A DNA stretch of 64,000 nt from the NCBI RefSeq assembly GCF_050908995.1, contig NC_135119.1, positions 4,092,001 through 4,156,000 of the forward strand, written 5' to 3'. Position numbers and translations under genes: made by a program. Source of the DNA: Andrena cerasifolii (lineage: Eukaryota; Arthropoda; Insecta; Hymenoptera; Andrenidae). Of this stretch, positions 1 through 11,315 are shown in pieces (positions within the stretch are counted from its first letter, which is position 1; each line of letters opens with the position of its first letter). The notes beneath the pieces are model-generated. The model saw nothing but the letters and a program-made list of their open reading frames with translations. It had not been told where the DNA came from and searched no databases.

Positions 1-801
1 GGGCTTGTTAAATTTTCATTTAACAGATGGAATTTTGCCAGGCGGACATCGACGGAACAGAGAAAAAAAAAAGATAGGACGATACCCGCTGGTAATTAAC
101 TGCCACTCGATCGCATCTAATAAAATCGAAATACCTATCGATGATTCCAGCTATCTATTAATTAAGCAATGAGAGCTATCCACTTCGATCAGATGAATAC
201 TAAAGTGAATCCTTAATAAATGGTATTCATTATATTTTGTATTAAAATAATATAATTCTGGTTTTACAAATTGAAATGGAATATGACACTGCTATCAGTT
301 TTTTTATGTAGTAGGCTATTTGAAACAGAGATGGTTTCCATGTATCATATTTTTGTTTTTAGTAGTGCCGAGAAATGAATGGATTCCTAATTGATTGCAA
401 GTAATGGAACGAATAGAAAATTGTTACAAAATTACAGGATTTAAAATTTTGTAACAATTTTATATGTATTCATCGTTGTTTCAAAATTAAGGTATTTTGG
501 CTCCTTTACAAATTAAAACGATCAGCATAGATTGCTTTGTGTTTCTCCTTTCCCACAAACTAATTAAGTAATTATTACCAAATTACTTTCCCATGTACCA
601 ATCTTCTTTCTAATTACCCAAATATTTGACGTTTTAAATAAAGATGTAGAAATATAGAATTTTAGATAAAGATTTCTTTCTCTATGACTTTCCTCGTTTT
701 ACATTTCACAAAAAGTTTATTGCACAATGAAAATGTAAACATTGATAAATATGTATTCAAGTGAAATGTATTTACAATTCCCGCTTTGTAACTGATACAT
801 A
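1..801. other. no recognisable feature
   Basis: AT-rich sequence with no gene, repeat structure or RNA that I can identify. Confidence 0.5.
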
Positions 802-1409
802 CGGGAGACCGGGACAAAGTGACCGGGGTAAACTGAGCTGCAAAGAAAAGATGCGCGAGTGACGTGCGCAATAACCTAACCTGTCAGCTAGCTGGGAAAC
901 CACGCGGCTTGATGGAACAGAATCTAACCTCAAAAAAATGAAAAATCTGCCACAGTTTTTGACAACCACGGTTCAAAAAAAAAAAAAAAACAGAAACTGA
1001 CGTGATACATACGTCATCCTAGCGCAAGGGGTTAATAATTACCTATATCCTTAATTAAAACTCGAATTTTATTTCAGCTCACCTTACCCCAGATTCTAGC
1101 TCACTTTACCCCATATTTACTATTGATAAATGGCTAATAGCAAAACTTAAAATCAATTTAAAGTATATTAAAATTCAACTTGAAAAGAAAATGCTAAAAC
1201 TATATATGGGGTAAAGTGGTCGTTTTGGCATTTTCTTTTCAAATTGAATTTTAATATACTTTATGTTTTTTTTTAAGTATTGCTATTCGTCATTTATCAA
1301 TAGTAATGTTCAAATTATATTACAAATCTATTTCCATACATTTTTATTGAATGGGAAAAATTTTATTCGACTTCAAACTTTTTGCGCGTCACTTTGCCCC
1401 GATCTCCCC
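802..1409. mobile_element. TA-flanked GGGGAGACC-type non-autonomous DNA transposon, copy 1
   Basis: The left end reads GGGAGACCGGGACAAAGTGA and the right end is the inverted GCGTCACTTTGCCCCGATCTC followed by CCC, with TA on both sides (800-801 and 1410-1411). Inside are repeated GGGGTAAAGTG-like boxes near 1085-1120 and 1205-1225 and an imperfect palindrome at about 1120-1265. No reading frame of note is present. The same family occurs inverted at 31050-31868. A TA duplication and GGGG ends fit the pogo branch of Tc1/mariner. This is inferred from the ends, because this copy encodes nothing. Confidence 0.75.
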
Positions 1410-1411
1410 TA

Positions 1412-3022
1412 CATACATATAATAAGAGTACCGTATAATACAGTGCCAAGATCTGTTTGAAAGAAAAAAAACAAAATATAAGGCGAATGTCCCAATTTCT
1501 GCTCATTTCGTATTTTTCTTATTATTATAAGCGTCACGTTTGTACTATAGTTACAACAAAATAATTATAAATCATTTGAAAATTTACGCGAGTGTTGCAC
1601 GAACTTGGGGCTAATCAAAGTGCAGCATAAGCAACGAAAAACTTTTAAAATGAGAGACTCATGATTTTTCGACCGTGTTTCAGATTTTTTTAGCTTTATT
1701 TGCCATGCTGATAATGCGAAGTGAGAAAATGTAGTTACTTGTAAAATAAATCTTTCTTATATCGATTATATAATGGAGTATTTATATATGGGCCGAAAAT
1801 TGCAGATCCGACTTTAGCTAATAATAATTAACCATTGGATAATAATAAACTATGTAAACCGCTCAACACTTATGTATGTAACAAATTATCAACGATCTCT
1901 ATATTTTTTAATAAATACAATATAAATTTTATTCTCCAAAATGAACGTTACTACATAAATAGTAATACACGATATTACTTGGAACTGACACAGAATGACA
2001 TAATATGTTTTCATCTTACAAATGCATACAATTAATTTCATGTACACTTCACTTACAAATTATGCTTAGGTTGATCGTGCCATACACTGTTCAAGTTTCC
2101 GTATACATCTTTATGCAGGGAGACGATTATGAAGCGTGGTTGGAAGATTAACGATCCTCCGACGGAAAGATTCGATAAATCATTTAAGAGGCATTGTCAT
2201 CGTCTAAGGTTCAACTTTATTGCTAATCACAAATTTCAGTTTAGCATCAGAACACCATCAGCAGCATTATCACGTGTATTTTTCATAGAATCCACACCAC
2301 ATTCTATTCAAAGTAGAACCCGCTTAAAATTTAATTTCGACAACTAAATTATTACTAACTTATTCCTTAGCAATAAAACTAAGCAACAAACTCTAAACAA
2401 AGTAATAAAAACATTTCCCAAATACTACGAAATATTATTAACTTACACATTATTAAAATTGAACTCTTTAATTTCTCAAATATCATTCACTATTAAGTTA
2501 ATTATTATTAAAGTAATATTAATCAATATTAAGAACCCGGCAAATGTTAAATACCTCGAATATGCCAAGAAGCCATCTTAAGTAGTGGTATAATGATTCC
2601 AGTTCGTCTTATTAATACTTGAACTGCCTGTAGATGAAATTTTTACATCTGGACCACGTGCAAATGGCAAGGTAGTTGTAAAATATATACATCAATAGAG
2701 AATATTTATATCCACGCCTTAATGTTCTTTTGATGCCGAGGAAGGCGAACCTTTCTCAAGGGAAGAACAAAGGAATTCGTAATTCATGTTGGGTGCCCCG
2801 TACTATGGCACCGACTTCCGGACACTCCCACCTATCATTCAACAAGAACTTTTACGCGGGGCGCGGGCATCCGTTTTAAAAGCAACTATACTTCCGAGTT
2901 TCGATACAAGGTACGCTTTATGGTCCATATATTAAAACCGCAGTTTTTTTCGATGATTGCCACGATAACTTAGCCCGACGTCCTTACTCGCATTAAAATT
3001 TTTTATTTATATCCTGTTCGAC
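1412..3022. other. no recognisable feature
   Basis: AT-rich unique-looking sequence. A 72-codon open frame at 2129-2347 has no recognisable motif and I do not call it a gene. Confidence 0.5.
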
Positions 3023-3650
3023 TTAAGGGGGGGAGCCCGGTGTAGCGGGTCGATGAAATCGATTTTTTTTTTGCATAAATCAATAGTTGAACGTCGCGAT
3101 AATATGTCCCCAAAGCCGCAAAACGATATTCGAAAAATTAAAGCGGATATAGCCGGTTTGTGTAATATGTTTTTCTCCAAACGACAGTTTTACAATTTGC
3201 GGGCAATGTAACTCCAGAAATATTCAAACAATCGACTTGACCTTGCGCACGGATTTTTGTGAACATTTTATTCGTGGAGCTTAGCTATTGGTGTAATGAT
3301 ATTGTTTAAATAAATAACTGTTTTTACACATTTAAGGCAAAATTTCGTTGGAAAAAGGGAACTTCTTTTCAAGAGGCCGCCATTTGTTCAATTTTGCATC
3401 TTTTAAGTTATGAATTTATACGATTTGTGCGTGCACTCATAAACCAAACAAAAATTGTTCGATTTTTGGTTTCAGATGAATACAGTAGACTGAGTAGAAG
3501 CTACGTTGGCCGCAGTAATCCGAAGAAAATTTTTAAAAAATTCTCCGGCCTTTCTTTTTTTAATTATATCCAAAAAAGCGATTTTTTATTAAGAGAACTA
3601 CCTTAGGATTTTTTTTTTACAGAATCAATAACGTCATATTCAGATTCAGC
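3023..3650 (+). mobile_element. left terminus of a TTAA-type (piggyBac-like) element
   Basis: TTAA at 3023-3026 is followed by GGGGGGGAGCCCGGTGTAGC, which resembles the TTAAGGGG starts at 33068, 37244, 43226 and 55937. I find no matching inverted right end, so the end at 3650 is arbitrary. The interior is AT-rich with poly-T runs and no coding sequence I recognise. Confidence 0.4.
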
Positions 3651-4211
3651 GCCACAAAAAATATACAGATGCCAGGTTTTAGCCAATTATTCTTAAATAA
3701 GAGGATTTTGCCGTTTTTCGCAAACGCCTTGAGGCTATATTAAATGTTATTGATAACATGAGTAAAATAGGTCCATGGCAGATATAATTTTCAGGATTTC
3801 TTAGTTACTATGAGTGCTTTAAAAATATATATTCCAAATCGGGAAACTCTATTCCCTGTAACTGAATGTTTACTTGTAATGTAAGATATCATCATTTTCA
3901 TTGATATCAGAATGCTGAAAACTTCGAGGAAGAATATCTGTTACGAAAGGAAGCGCGGGAAGATAAGAAACAACAGCGGAGCGCGAGGAATAGCCCGACA
4001 CCATCAGAGATTTTTATCTTAAGAAAATGGTATAATAACGTTACAGTATGCGCCTGGAAAGTTCTGGCACAAAAGGCATAAAAATTAGTAGACTATACCT
4101 AAATAGTTACTGTTTTTAATCATCACATTAGAAATTGTTTCTTTCTGCATTGATATATGTCGTCAACAATTTAGCAGGTTTTAAAGTCGTTTTTCGAAAG
4201 CTGTACTTTAT
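3651..4211. other. no recognisable feature
   Basis: AT-rich spacer between repeats. Nothing identifiable. Confidence 0.4.
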
Positions 4212-5244
4212 TCTGTCACAGTCTTTGAAAATACTGTCCAACAGCCATTTTGGTCTGTAAGATTCAATAGCCATTTCTTATAGATTTTTGTGCGCTGAAA
4301 ACGAATCCACAAATCGTTTGTTGCCATCACCCTCAGTTTTCGGGAAATTCGAGTTTAAAAAAAACTGCAAATTTTTAACTTTGAACATCTTTTGTGTCGA
4401 AACAGTAATAGTTATTCGGTTGCTTGTCGCGTCAAAGTATTCTATAAACCCTCCCGAACACAACGATATAAGTTATTATTGAATTATAAACATTTAAATA
4501 TGTTTAAACAACGATCAAAGGGAAAAGAACATCCGAAATTCACCCACTTTTGCAGATATTTTTAAATTTATTTCCAAAACTAAGGGTCTAGGAGGAAATC
4601 TGACTACTCCACGCGACGCGGCAGATATTTTTCCTTCGGAAAGCGTCAACAGAAGTGGTAAGACACGTTTTGTTTTCAATACAGAAGCGAAATAGTTTGG
4701 CAAAACGTGCGGCGCCGACAGTGGTTGTCAACGGCGGCGTGCGATACACTGCCGCTCAGCGTCACACAATCGCTTAACGCGCGTGACCACCACTGTCCGC
4801 GCCGCACGTTTTGCCAAACTATTTCGCTTCTGTATTGAAAACGAAACGTGACTTGCCACTTCTGTTGGTGGTTTCCGAAAGAAAATTTTCTGCTGAATCG
4901 CGTGGAGTAGTCAGATTTTCTCCTAGACCCTTAGTTTTGAAAATATATAGCAATATATCTGGAAAAATTGGTGCAACTTATATCGTTGTGTTCGCGAGGG
5001 CTCATAGAATAATTCGATAGACAATTCAACCGATTAACTATTATTGTTTGAACACAAAAGGTGTTCAAAGCTGAAAATTTGCATTTTTTTTTCAAAATCG
5101 AATTTCTCGAAAACTAAGGGTGGTGGCGATAAACGGTTTGTGGATTCGTTTTCAGCGCACAAAAATCAATAAGAAACGGCTATTGAATGTTACAGAACAG
5201 AAAAAAAGTTCAATTTTGTTGGACAGTGAAATCAGCAATGACAG
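4212..5244. mobile_element. large fold-back element with ~450-500-bp arms
   Basis: The left arm (about 4212-4720) and right arm (about 4790-5244) are diverged inverted copies. For example, TTTTTGTGCGCTGAAAACGA at 4287 returns inverted near 5145-5165, and AAACGTGCGGCGCCGACAGT near 4702 returns inverted near 4792-4812. About 70 bp of GC-richer DNA separates the arms. Short open frames at 4515-4703 (minus) and 4811-5020 (plus) both begin MPNYFASVLKTKR only because the arms mirror each other. The outer boundary and target duplication are not clear. Confidence 0.75.
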
Positions 5245-7417
5245 CATAATAGTAAGTTTCTAATGCTCGTTTAATTCGCACGGATAAAAAAGCCTACAAG
5301 ATGCCTGAAGTCAGGAAAATATAATTTTGAGTTTTGATGACGGTTTACACAGTTCAGAGCAAAACTTAACGTTCGCTCTGTCAACTAGTTAATAGAACTG
5401 TATTAAAAGGGCCATTTCGATTCAAGCCGCGGCTAGACTCCAACGATTGCTGCGTTATGAATGAAACAGAACTTCTGTTTCATCTTCAGCAGGAACCATA
5501 AATTCTAAGGAAACGCTCAACGAACTGAAACTACAGGCAGCACCCCGGAGACCAAGACGAGACTATTTACACGCAATCGCAGAGACTTCTGATAGACGAA
5601 GAAGCTGAATCTTAATGACCTACTCACAAAGGAAGTCATTACACACCAAATCCACCACTTTTTGCTCTGGATGTCAAGGATTCCGATGAAATCGAAATAT
5701 GATGTACCTAGTCCATGTGAAATTAGGGGTGGTTTGTCATAATGTTGCTGACCCCGAATTTATTTAAAAATTACAGGCCATCGAGATATTATGATTCTTG
5801 CCACCAGAAATGAATTTTCATCTTCAAACTGTCAGTCGCACAAACTTCGTTCTTTCCTTATTTTGTCATGAACCCGGGGTAGAACAAATTCGAATACTTG
5901 CATAAAACGAAACACGTCTTTATTATACAGTATGTTGGAGTATGACTTCACAGTACCAAGAGTCAAAGCTTTCTCAACCTAGAGACGTACTCAGGGATGA
6001 ACGTCGACAAGTTGGAGAATCCTATTGGTTGTTCTATTGCGAGGGTGTGGGAAATGGAACTGGTAAGGGTAGAAGTGGTAGTCTGGAGAAAGTTCGGTTG
6101 TAACGGTTTGAAAAAGAAGGGCCTTGGGGCCTACGGCCTATTCCGCCTGTTTACCGTTAAGTTACGGACGCTCGAAACGGACTAAGGGTCTTAAGAGAGT
6201 GACAATGACCAGATGTGCTTAAAAGAGAAAGTCGCGAAGCTAGGTATCTAACAATTTTAATTGAGTAAGATTGGCCATCTTGAATAAGTTTTTCTTGGTA
6301 GGTTCCCCAAATGAGACTGATTGCCACTCTGTTATTTTTAAAGGGTTTATATTATTTATTTAAAATGGTGTTTATTATTTGTTGAATTAGAAAAAAGTTT
6401 TCCTGCGAATCTGCTTAATCTCAATAATCAAACAAGGGCACTTTCAATGTCATTATTTTTTTGCGTTTTAGGAGTGACCATTATTATGACTGTTTAAATT
6501 AGAAAGCGTTCAATTTTTCTTGTAACAAGAATTGTTTAGCAAATATGCGTTTCATTTCATTGTAAATAACGTGTAGTACTGATTAATGATTAAGTGATTA
6601 CTTTACATTGTAAATAGTCACCATTATTACGATACACAGAGACGATTGACGATTGGACGTTAAGATTTATTATTTGACAAGTGTATTAAGAAATACGTAT
6701 ACAAAAGTAAAATAATATGTGTAAGGAATGTAAATGGCACTTTCCTAAAGCTACGTGAATCATCCCCCGCAATAACGACGGTCGGCAAGCAAACATCGAG
6801 ATGCGAAAAAAAAGATAAGGTGATGAGGAGAAACACGTGGCTGAAAGGAGTGTGTACGAATGTATCAAAGAAACCAAAGAAAGTGTAAATATATAATAGA
6901 GTGAATAATAAACATTGAATGTTGTTTCTTTGATTTAGAGGTATGATTGTAATAAGTAAACCTTAGCTCATAAGTTTTTAAAAAAATAATAAAAACCCTC
7001 TTTGATTTACAGAGAAACGATTCAGTTTACTTATTCACAACCGTTCCCATAAAAGGAGGGGGATTAATTGTATCACAGAACATTATATATGTATAACAGG
7101 TAGTTTGGCAACATAAATAATTACAAATCGATTATCATATTGTTGATTAATAATTCAGTATTCGGTACTAACAAGAAGTTCTTACCTAATTTTAGCATTG
7201 CAAGTATTATGCCTATTTCAAAATTTCAAAATTGTGTAAATGAACGAAAATAATAAATCAGACTAAAGGAACTAATAATACAGGAGCACAGTAAATTTAT
7301 ACATATAAGCCAATGGTATTAACAAATTTATATTACATTTATAAACAGTGATAAAGTTCGTGTAATAATAGATGTAACTGAATTAAATTAACCCTACATT
7401 ACGCATTGTATTATCCG
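5245..7417. other. no recognisable gene; unassigned sequence
   Basis: I identify no gene. The block 5867-6190 is GC-richer and includes an AATAAA on the minus strand (near 5920) and TGTTGGAGTATGAC on the plus strand (near 5934). These recall LTR pieces, but no paired LTR or primer-binding site is visible. The rest is AT-rich. Confidence 0.4.
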
Positions 7418-7585
7418 TGTCATTTAAGAAGGAACCCGTTTCGCGCATGTAGAATGTGCTGATTGGCTCCGAAGGAGCGTTGGTGGGGGTACAGCCAATA
7501 GTGGCTTCTCCTGGCACCAATCAGCGTCAACCTGCGCAGAACCGGTCTTAAACTCGTCGGTCGGCAGGTTCCTTCTTAAATGACA
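7418..7585. mobile_element. 168-bp MITE with 19-bp terminal inverted repeats
   Basis: TGTCATTTAAGAAGGAACC at 7418 is repeated exactly in inverted form at 7567-7585. An inner inverted pair (GCTGATTGG near 7459 and CCAATCAGC near 7519) makes most of the element able to fold on itself. It is GC-rich against AT-rich flanks and has no credible coding capacity. The superfamily is not evident. Confidence 0.8.
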
Positions 7586-8111
7586 GGAGAATAGACAATG
7601 TGATACACCACCTTTAAGTTCAAAATAAAAAAGAACCACAGATATTTTTTTCTGTATTGACTCTATTAAACATATTACTACTTATTTAGTTCCCTGTGCA
7701 GTGTGTACTCTCTAAGTACCGTTATTTTGTGCAGTTTGGCATTCAATCGATTTTGTGGTTAGCTGTAAAAGCAATGTAAAGTTTGTTGATCAATGCGGAC
7801 GGACGAGAAGTGCAAAATATACATTCATATTTAAAAAATAATAAAAATTAGTGAACGTTTGTCTGAACAAAAAATAATAATTGTTTTGTAAAATTTCTTA
7901 ATTAATGAAGCGCTTACGTTAAATGTATCTACTCTCGTTGCACGACGTAGCAGATATGATACATGTACGTTAATTTCAATAGACACATACACACGTGACC
8001 CAGATTTTTTTCATTGTTTTTCCCGGACTCACAGGCAAAATCTACGTTGGAAAATATTTTTTGCACAAAAAGATGCGCAGTGTAGGGTTCATCAAGTTCA
8101 CTGATATAGAT

Positions 8112-8165
8112 CAGAGTTTCTCAAACTTTTTCAGGCCACCGCCCCCTTCTATCCAATTATTCCAG
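8112..8165 (+). repeat. isolated hAT-like terminus
   Basis: CAGAGTTTCTCAAACTTTTT followed by a run of C-rich sequence resembles the ends of several hAT families. I see no partner end, so this is either a truncated element or a coincidence. The rest of 7586-8651 holds nothing I recognise. Confidence 0.3.
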
Positions 8166-8651
8166 CCGCTCTCTGCCATATACGTATAGGGAGAACCATT
8201 TTAATTTTTTCACACAGTCATCTCCTAACGTTTAGAATCGCATCGGACACTGCGGAACGTAATGAAATAAAAATCGAAATAATCAATATTCAATTCTGAT
8301 CTAGTTATCCTATACAATAGCCGTTAGTCCATAAATAAGGAATATGAATGTAAAATATAATGCCCCAAAAAACCAATACGGTATCAGAAAATTGTTGTTT
8401 GTTATAACAAAGAAACTAAAGAATTAGCTTCCTCGTGCATTATTCGTCCTTGCTTGGGATTTATTTTAGACAGTGCTTGTTATAACTTAAATATAGATAA
8501 GTGGAACAAAAGTACCTATGTATAATTATAATTTCCAACGAAAAACAATTTTTTTTAAAAAAAAGGGGTTTTAATAAAAACGGTTCAAACCATCTTGTAA
8601 TTTTCATTGTTCTGTATCAAGAAGCTATTGAATCACAAAAATATACAATCG

Positions 8652-8857
8652 TTATCTGCTACAAACTGCTACACTGAATGTTATTTATGTTTTTGATATT
8701 TTATTTTATTTTTAAAATTTATATTTTATTTTTAAAATATTTATGTTTTTGATATTTTATTTTATTTTTAAAATATTTATGTTTTTGATATTTTATTTTA
8801 TTTTTAAAATATCAAAAACATAAATAACATTCAGTGTAGCAGTTTGTAGCAGATAAT
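8652..8857. mobile_element. 206-bp fold-back MITE with internal tandem repeats
   Basis: The left arm starts TTATCTGCTACAAACTGCTA and the right arm (about 8808-8857) is its inverse, including the CACTGAATGTTATTTATG stretch. Between them lie tandem units of TATTTATGTTTTTGATATTT plus AT-rich filler. There is no coding sequence. Confidence 0.8.
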
Positions 8858-9102
8858 GTTTTTTAGTGTTTTCATAATACTAATATTGCCTCTTATTATT
8901 TTATTATAATTGCTATATTTATGTAATAAATCTCAGTTAACTTAATTAGAAGAACTTTTAATATAAAAATGTGAATTATTACCACATTGTATGTATTCTT
9001 TTATTTTCGTCCCAAATCCCCATTCGAGTGCCGCAGTGTGCATCGCCGCAACGTAAAAGCGTGTGTTACGACAGTTACGACTATGTATTCCAAGCATTCT
9101 AA

Positions 9103-9300
9103 GGCCCGCTGCATACCTCCGATTTTTTAACGTGCGGTGCTTTTGCGTTGCCGGAATTACGGTTCGAGCAAAAGGGGTACACGGACGTTCGTCGCCGCAA
9201 ACAAATGTACATCGCCTAATTTAATTTATAGTACTTCAAACCGCAATTACGTTGCCGTACCATCGCCGCACGTTAAAAAATCGGATGTGTGCAGCGGGCC
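9103..9300. mobile_element. PIF/Harbinger-like MITE with TAA target duplication
   Basis: The ends are GGCCCGCTGC (9103) and GCAGCGGGCC (to 9300). The inverted repeat continues through CCGATTTTTTAACGTGCGG, about 35 bp in all. TAA flanks it on both sides (9100-9102 and 9301-9303). A 3-bp TWA duplication with GG-starting ends is typical of PIF/Harbinger. The open frame that crosses it is not coding. Confidence 0.75.
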
Positions 9301-9370
9301 TAAAGTTGCAGCCCGTCGAATACTATTGATATAATTGATATAACAAATATTCTATCGATATAAGAATGTT

Positions 9371-9850
9371 TGTGAATTTTTTTTATAAGCGGAAGCATAT
9401 ATTCTTACAGAACTTTTTGCGCTTAAACATTTAAAAAACATTTAGTAATTTTCGGAGAGAAATTTTCGAAATATTAATTTAAAACGAAATGGCGGCTATT
9501 TAAAGTTGAAATCCTGATTTTTTCGTGCAAAAATCACGCGAAAAAAATCAGGATTTCAACTTTAAATAGCCGCTATTTTGTTTTAAATTAATATTTTGGA
9601 AAATTCTTTCCGTTAACCTGAGGATACATTAATATACTAACGAAAGGTTTTTTGTTTTTCGATTTTAGATAATCTGGTTCCGAATGGCAGTGCTCACCGC
9701 AAAACCAAATTTTTAAAAAGCCTTCTTGGATGTGGGTTATTACTTTATTATAAACTTAAAGATTTTTCTACGAAAAAATTACCAAATGTTCTTTAAATGT
9801 TGCTCTTTTAAGCGCAAAAACTTCTGTAAGAATATATGCTTCCGCTGTCG
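9371..9850. mobile_element. fold-back element with internal long hairpin, copy 1
   Basis: The outer arms carry AAGCATATATTCTTACAG (near 9391) and its inverse (near 9825-9841). A second hairpin at 9491-9574 has arms of about 36 bp around ATTTAAAGTTGAAATCCTGA. The same element occurs in opposite orientation at 37244-37690, where a TTAA-GGGG terminus is kept. I therefore assign it to the TTAA group, although this copy has lost recognisable termini. Confidence 0.75.
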
Positions 9851-10232
9851 TAGCTAAAATTTTTTAAATTGAGACGAGTACGAGATCAGTCGACATTATT
9901 TTCAAACCTCATTACAGTAATCTGGGGTGCGAGTGGTAAACCGATCATAAAAGCGGAGCGCGCGGCTCGATTACCTGGGCCGGGAAATTCCCAATAGCTC
10001 TTTGCGACGTTAATTTGAAAGAGACCATCTTAAAATTTTCGGAGCTCGGGCATCACTGCTGTCCAGCGGTCGCTGGGCAGCTCTGCGCTGGGCCGGTGCA
10101 TGGTTGTAGTGGAATGCGTCCGTGAGGCGCTGTTGCCATTTTACAAGTTCGCGCGAGCGCGGGTTGCAGGATAAAACGCTGACCCTGTATGTATAAGCAG
10201 AATAGTCTCGCAAATTGCTACATGTATCGATA
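9851..10232. other. no recognisable feature (GC-richer block)
   Basis: About 9940-10190 is richer in GC and CpG than its surroundings. I find no motif or gene in it. Confidence 0.4.
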
Positions 10233-10737
10233 GGGGCTAGTTGTTACCGTAACAACTTGCCCCACCGCAAATGTATAAATTGTTCCTACTGTGCTTTAAG
10301 ATGCGAACATATGAATGAAAGGCGGAAAGGGGCAACATTTCGATCGAAGTTATGCATGAAGATAAAAACTGTCGCTAGAGAATTCAGTATCTGCCACTTG
10401 ACTCTGTCGAGAGTTATTAAAAAAATACAAAATACAATCTGGACAAGAAGCCACTGTAGGCTACAAGTACAAATGAGTCTTAAGTAGGTACCCACAAACA
10501 GTTGAATGTAAGACTGATTTGTAGATTTTGGTTTTTATACCAAAGATAATATTTATGGTTGTTATATTATTTTGGTTTTTCTTTTAAGGAAAATATATTT
10601 TTGTTGATTCGAACCTTCGTAAATAAACATTATTAATAAAATTCTGTGTAATTTCATTAGAAAATGAAATATTTCATTAAAAGGCAACACTTATATCTTA
10701 GTAACACCTTAATACAATGCGATAACAACTTGCCGCA
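10233..10737 (+). mobile_element. non-autonomous pogo-family transposon
   Basis: The left end is GGGGCTAGTTGTTACCG. The right end, read inverted, is TGCGGCAAGTTGTTATCG, and both are flanked by TA (10231-10232 and 10738-10739). The element keeps a broken stretch of transposase N-terminus (separate entry). TA duplication, GGGG end and pogo-like coding remnant agree. The box (C)AAGTTGTTAC is repeated just inside the left end. The same terminal motif starts the elements at 18361 and 61980. Confidence 0.8.
10301..10509 (+). pseudogene. pogo-type transposase N-terminal fragment (helix-turn-helix), frameshifted
   Basis: Reading starts at the ATG at 10301 (MRTYE, then a stop), shifts frame, and continues through VAREFSICHLTLSRVIKKIQ at about 10362-10430. 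It then shifts again to QEATVGYKYK near 10444-10475. The order (MRTY start, basic stretch, VAREF..HLTLSR helix-turn-helix, then a VGY motif) is what I expect from the DNA-binding N-terminus of insect pogo transposases. The family would normally continue with a DDE catalytic domain, which is absent. At least two frameshifts and one stop make it non-functional. It lies inside a TA-flanked element, which supports the call. Family assignment rests on motif recognition only. Confidence 0.7.
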
Positions 10738-10893
10738 TAAAGGGGTAAGAAGTTCCGCTTCGACCAGCCACAAATAAATTACTTTTTATGTAAAACCTAT
10801 TACAATATATTAAACACAGGCTTAAAATCATAAAATGTAATAAATTTAACAAGAAATTAATAAATAGTGAAGGGAATAACTAAATTAATTTAA

Positions 10894-11042
10894 TAATATG
10901 GTTTGTAAAAATTCGAGATTTTCATAAAAGAATTAAGAAGTCACCGGATTTTGGTAGCACACAAAGAAAGATGGTGCGCTACCAAAATCCGGTGACTTCT
11001 TAATTTTTTTACGAAAATCTCGAATTTTTACAAACCATATTA
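10894..11042. repeat. 149-bp near-perfect hairpin
   Basis: Arms of about 68 bp: TAATATGGTTTGTAAAAATT at 10894 and its inverse ending at 11042, with CACCGGATTTTGGTAGC near the tip. About 12 bp of loop (around 10966-10977). The arms differ at only a few sites, so the insertion or inversion is young. It may be a tiny palindromic MITE, but a target duplication is not obvious. Confidence 0.85.
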
Positions 11043-11289
11043 GAGGTTTGCGCCGAAATGACACATGTTCTACACATCCTGTAATTTTATCCAAGTCGAT
11101 TTGAACCTCAATTCGCTCGCAATCAGGAAGAAATGAAGAGAAAAAAATATTCTGGGCAAAGGCGACGCTATAAGTTGCCGCTTCACGTTTTTAACTACCA
11201 AATCTACAATTTTGCAAATCTTACTATAAACCAAGCGGCATTTTATTGAGAAAAGATGGTACTTTCGGAAAGTGCAATAAAAAAAATCG

Positions 11290-11315
11290 ATTTTTCGACT
11301 GCCTGGTCCCCTTAA
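11290..11315 (-). repeat. right terminus of a TTAA-type element
   Basis: Read on the minus strand it is TTAAGGGGACCAGGCAGTCG, close to the 55937 element start TTAAGGGTACTAGGCAGTCG. The left end is not found. The preceding 11043-11290 has no recognisable gene. Confidence 0.5.

Noticed and set aside
4515..5020. Two open frames sharing MPNYFASVLKTKR, suggesting a divergent gene pair
   Set aside because: They lie on the two arms of one fold-back element and mirror each other; no domain is present.
5867..6190. Possible solo LTR (TGTTGGAGTATGAC and a minus-strand AATAAA)
   Set aside because: No paired LTR, primer-binding site, polypurine tract or target duplication could be found, and the two hints point to opposite strands.
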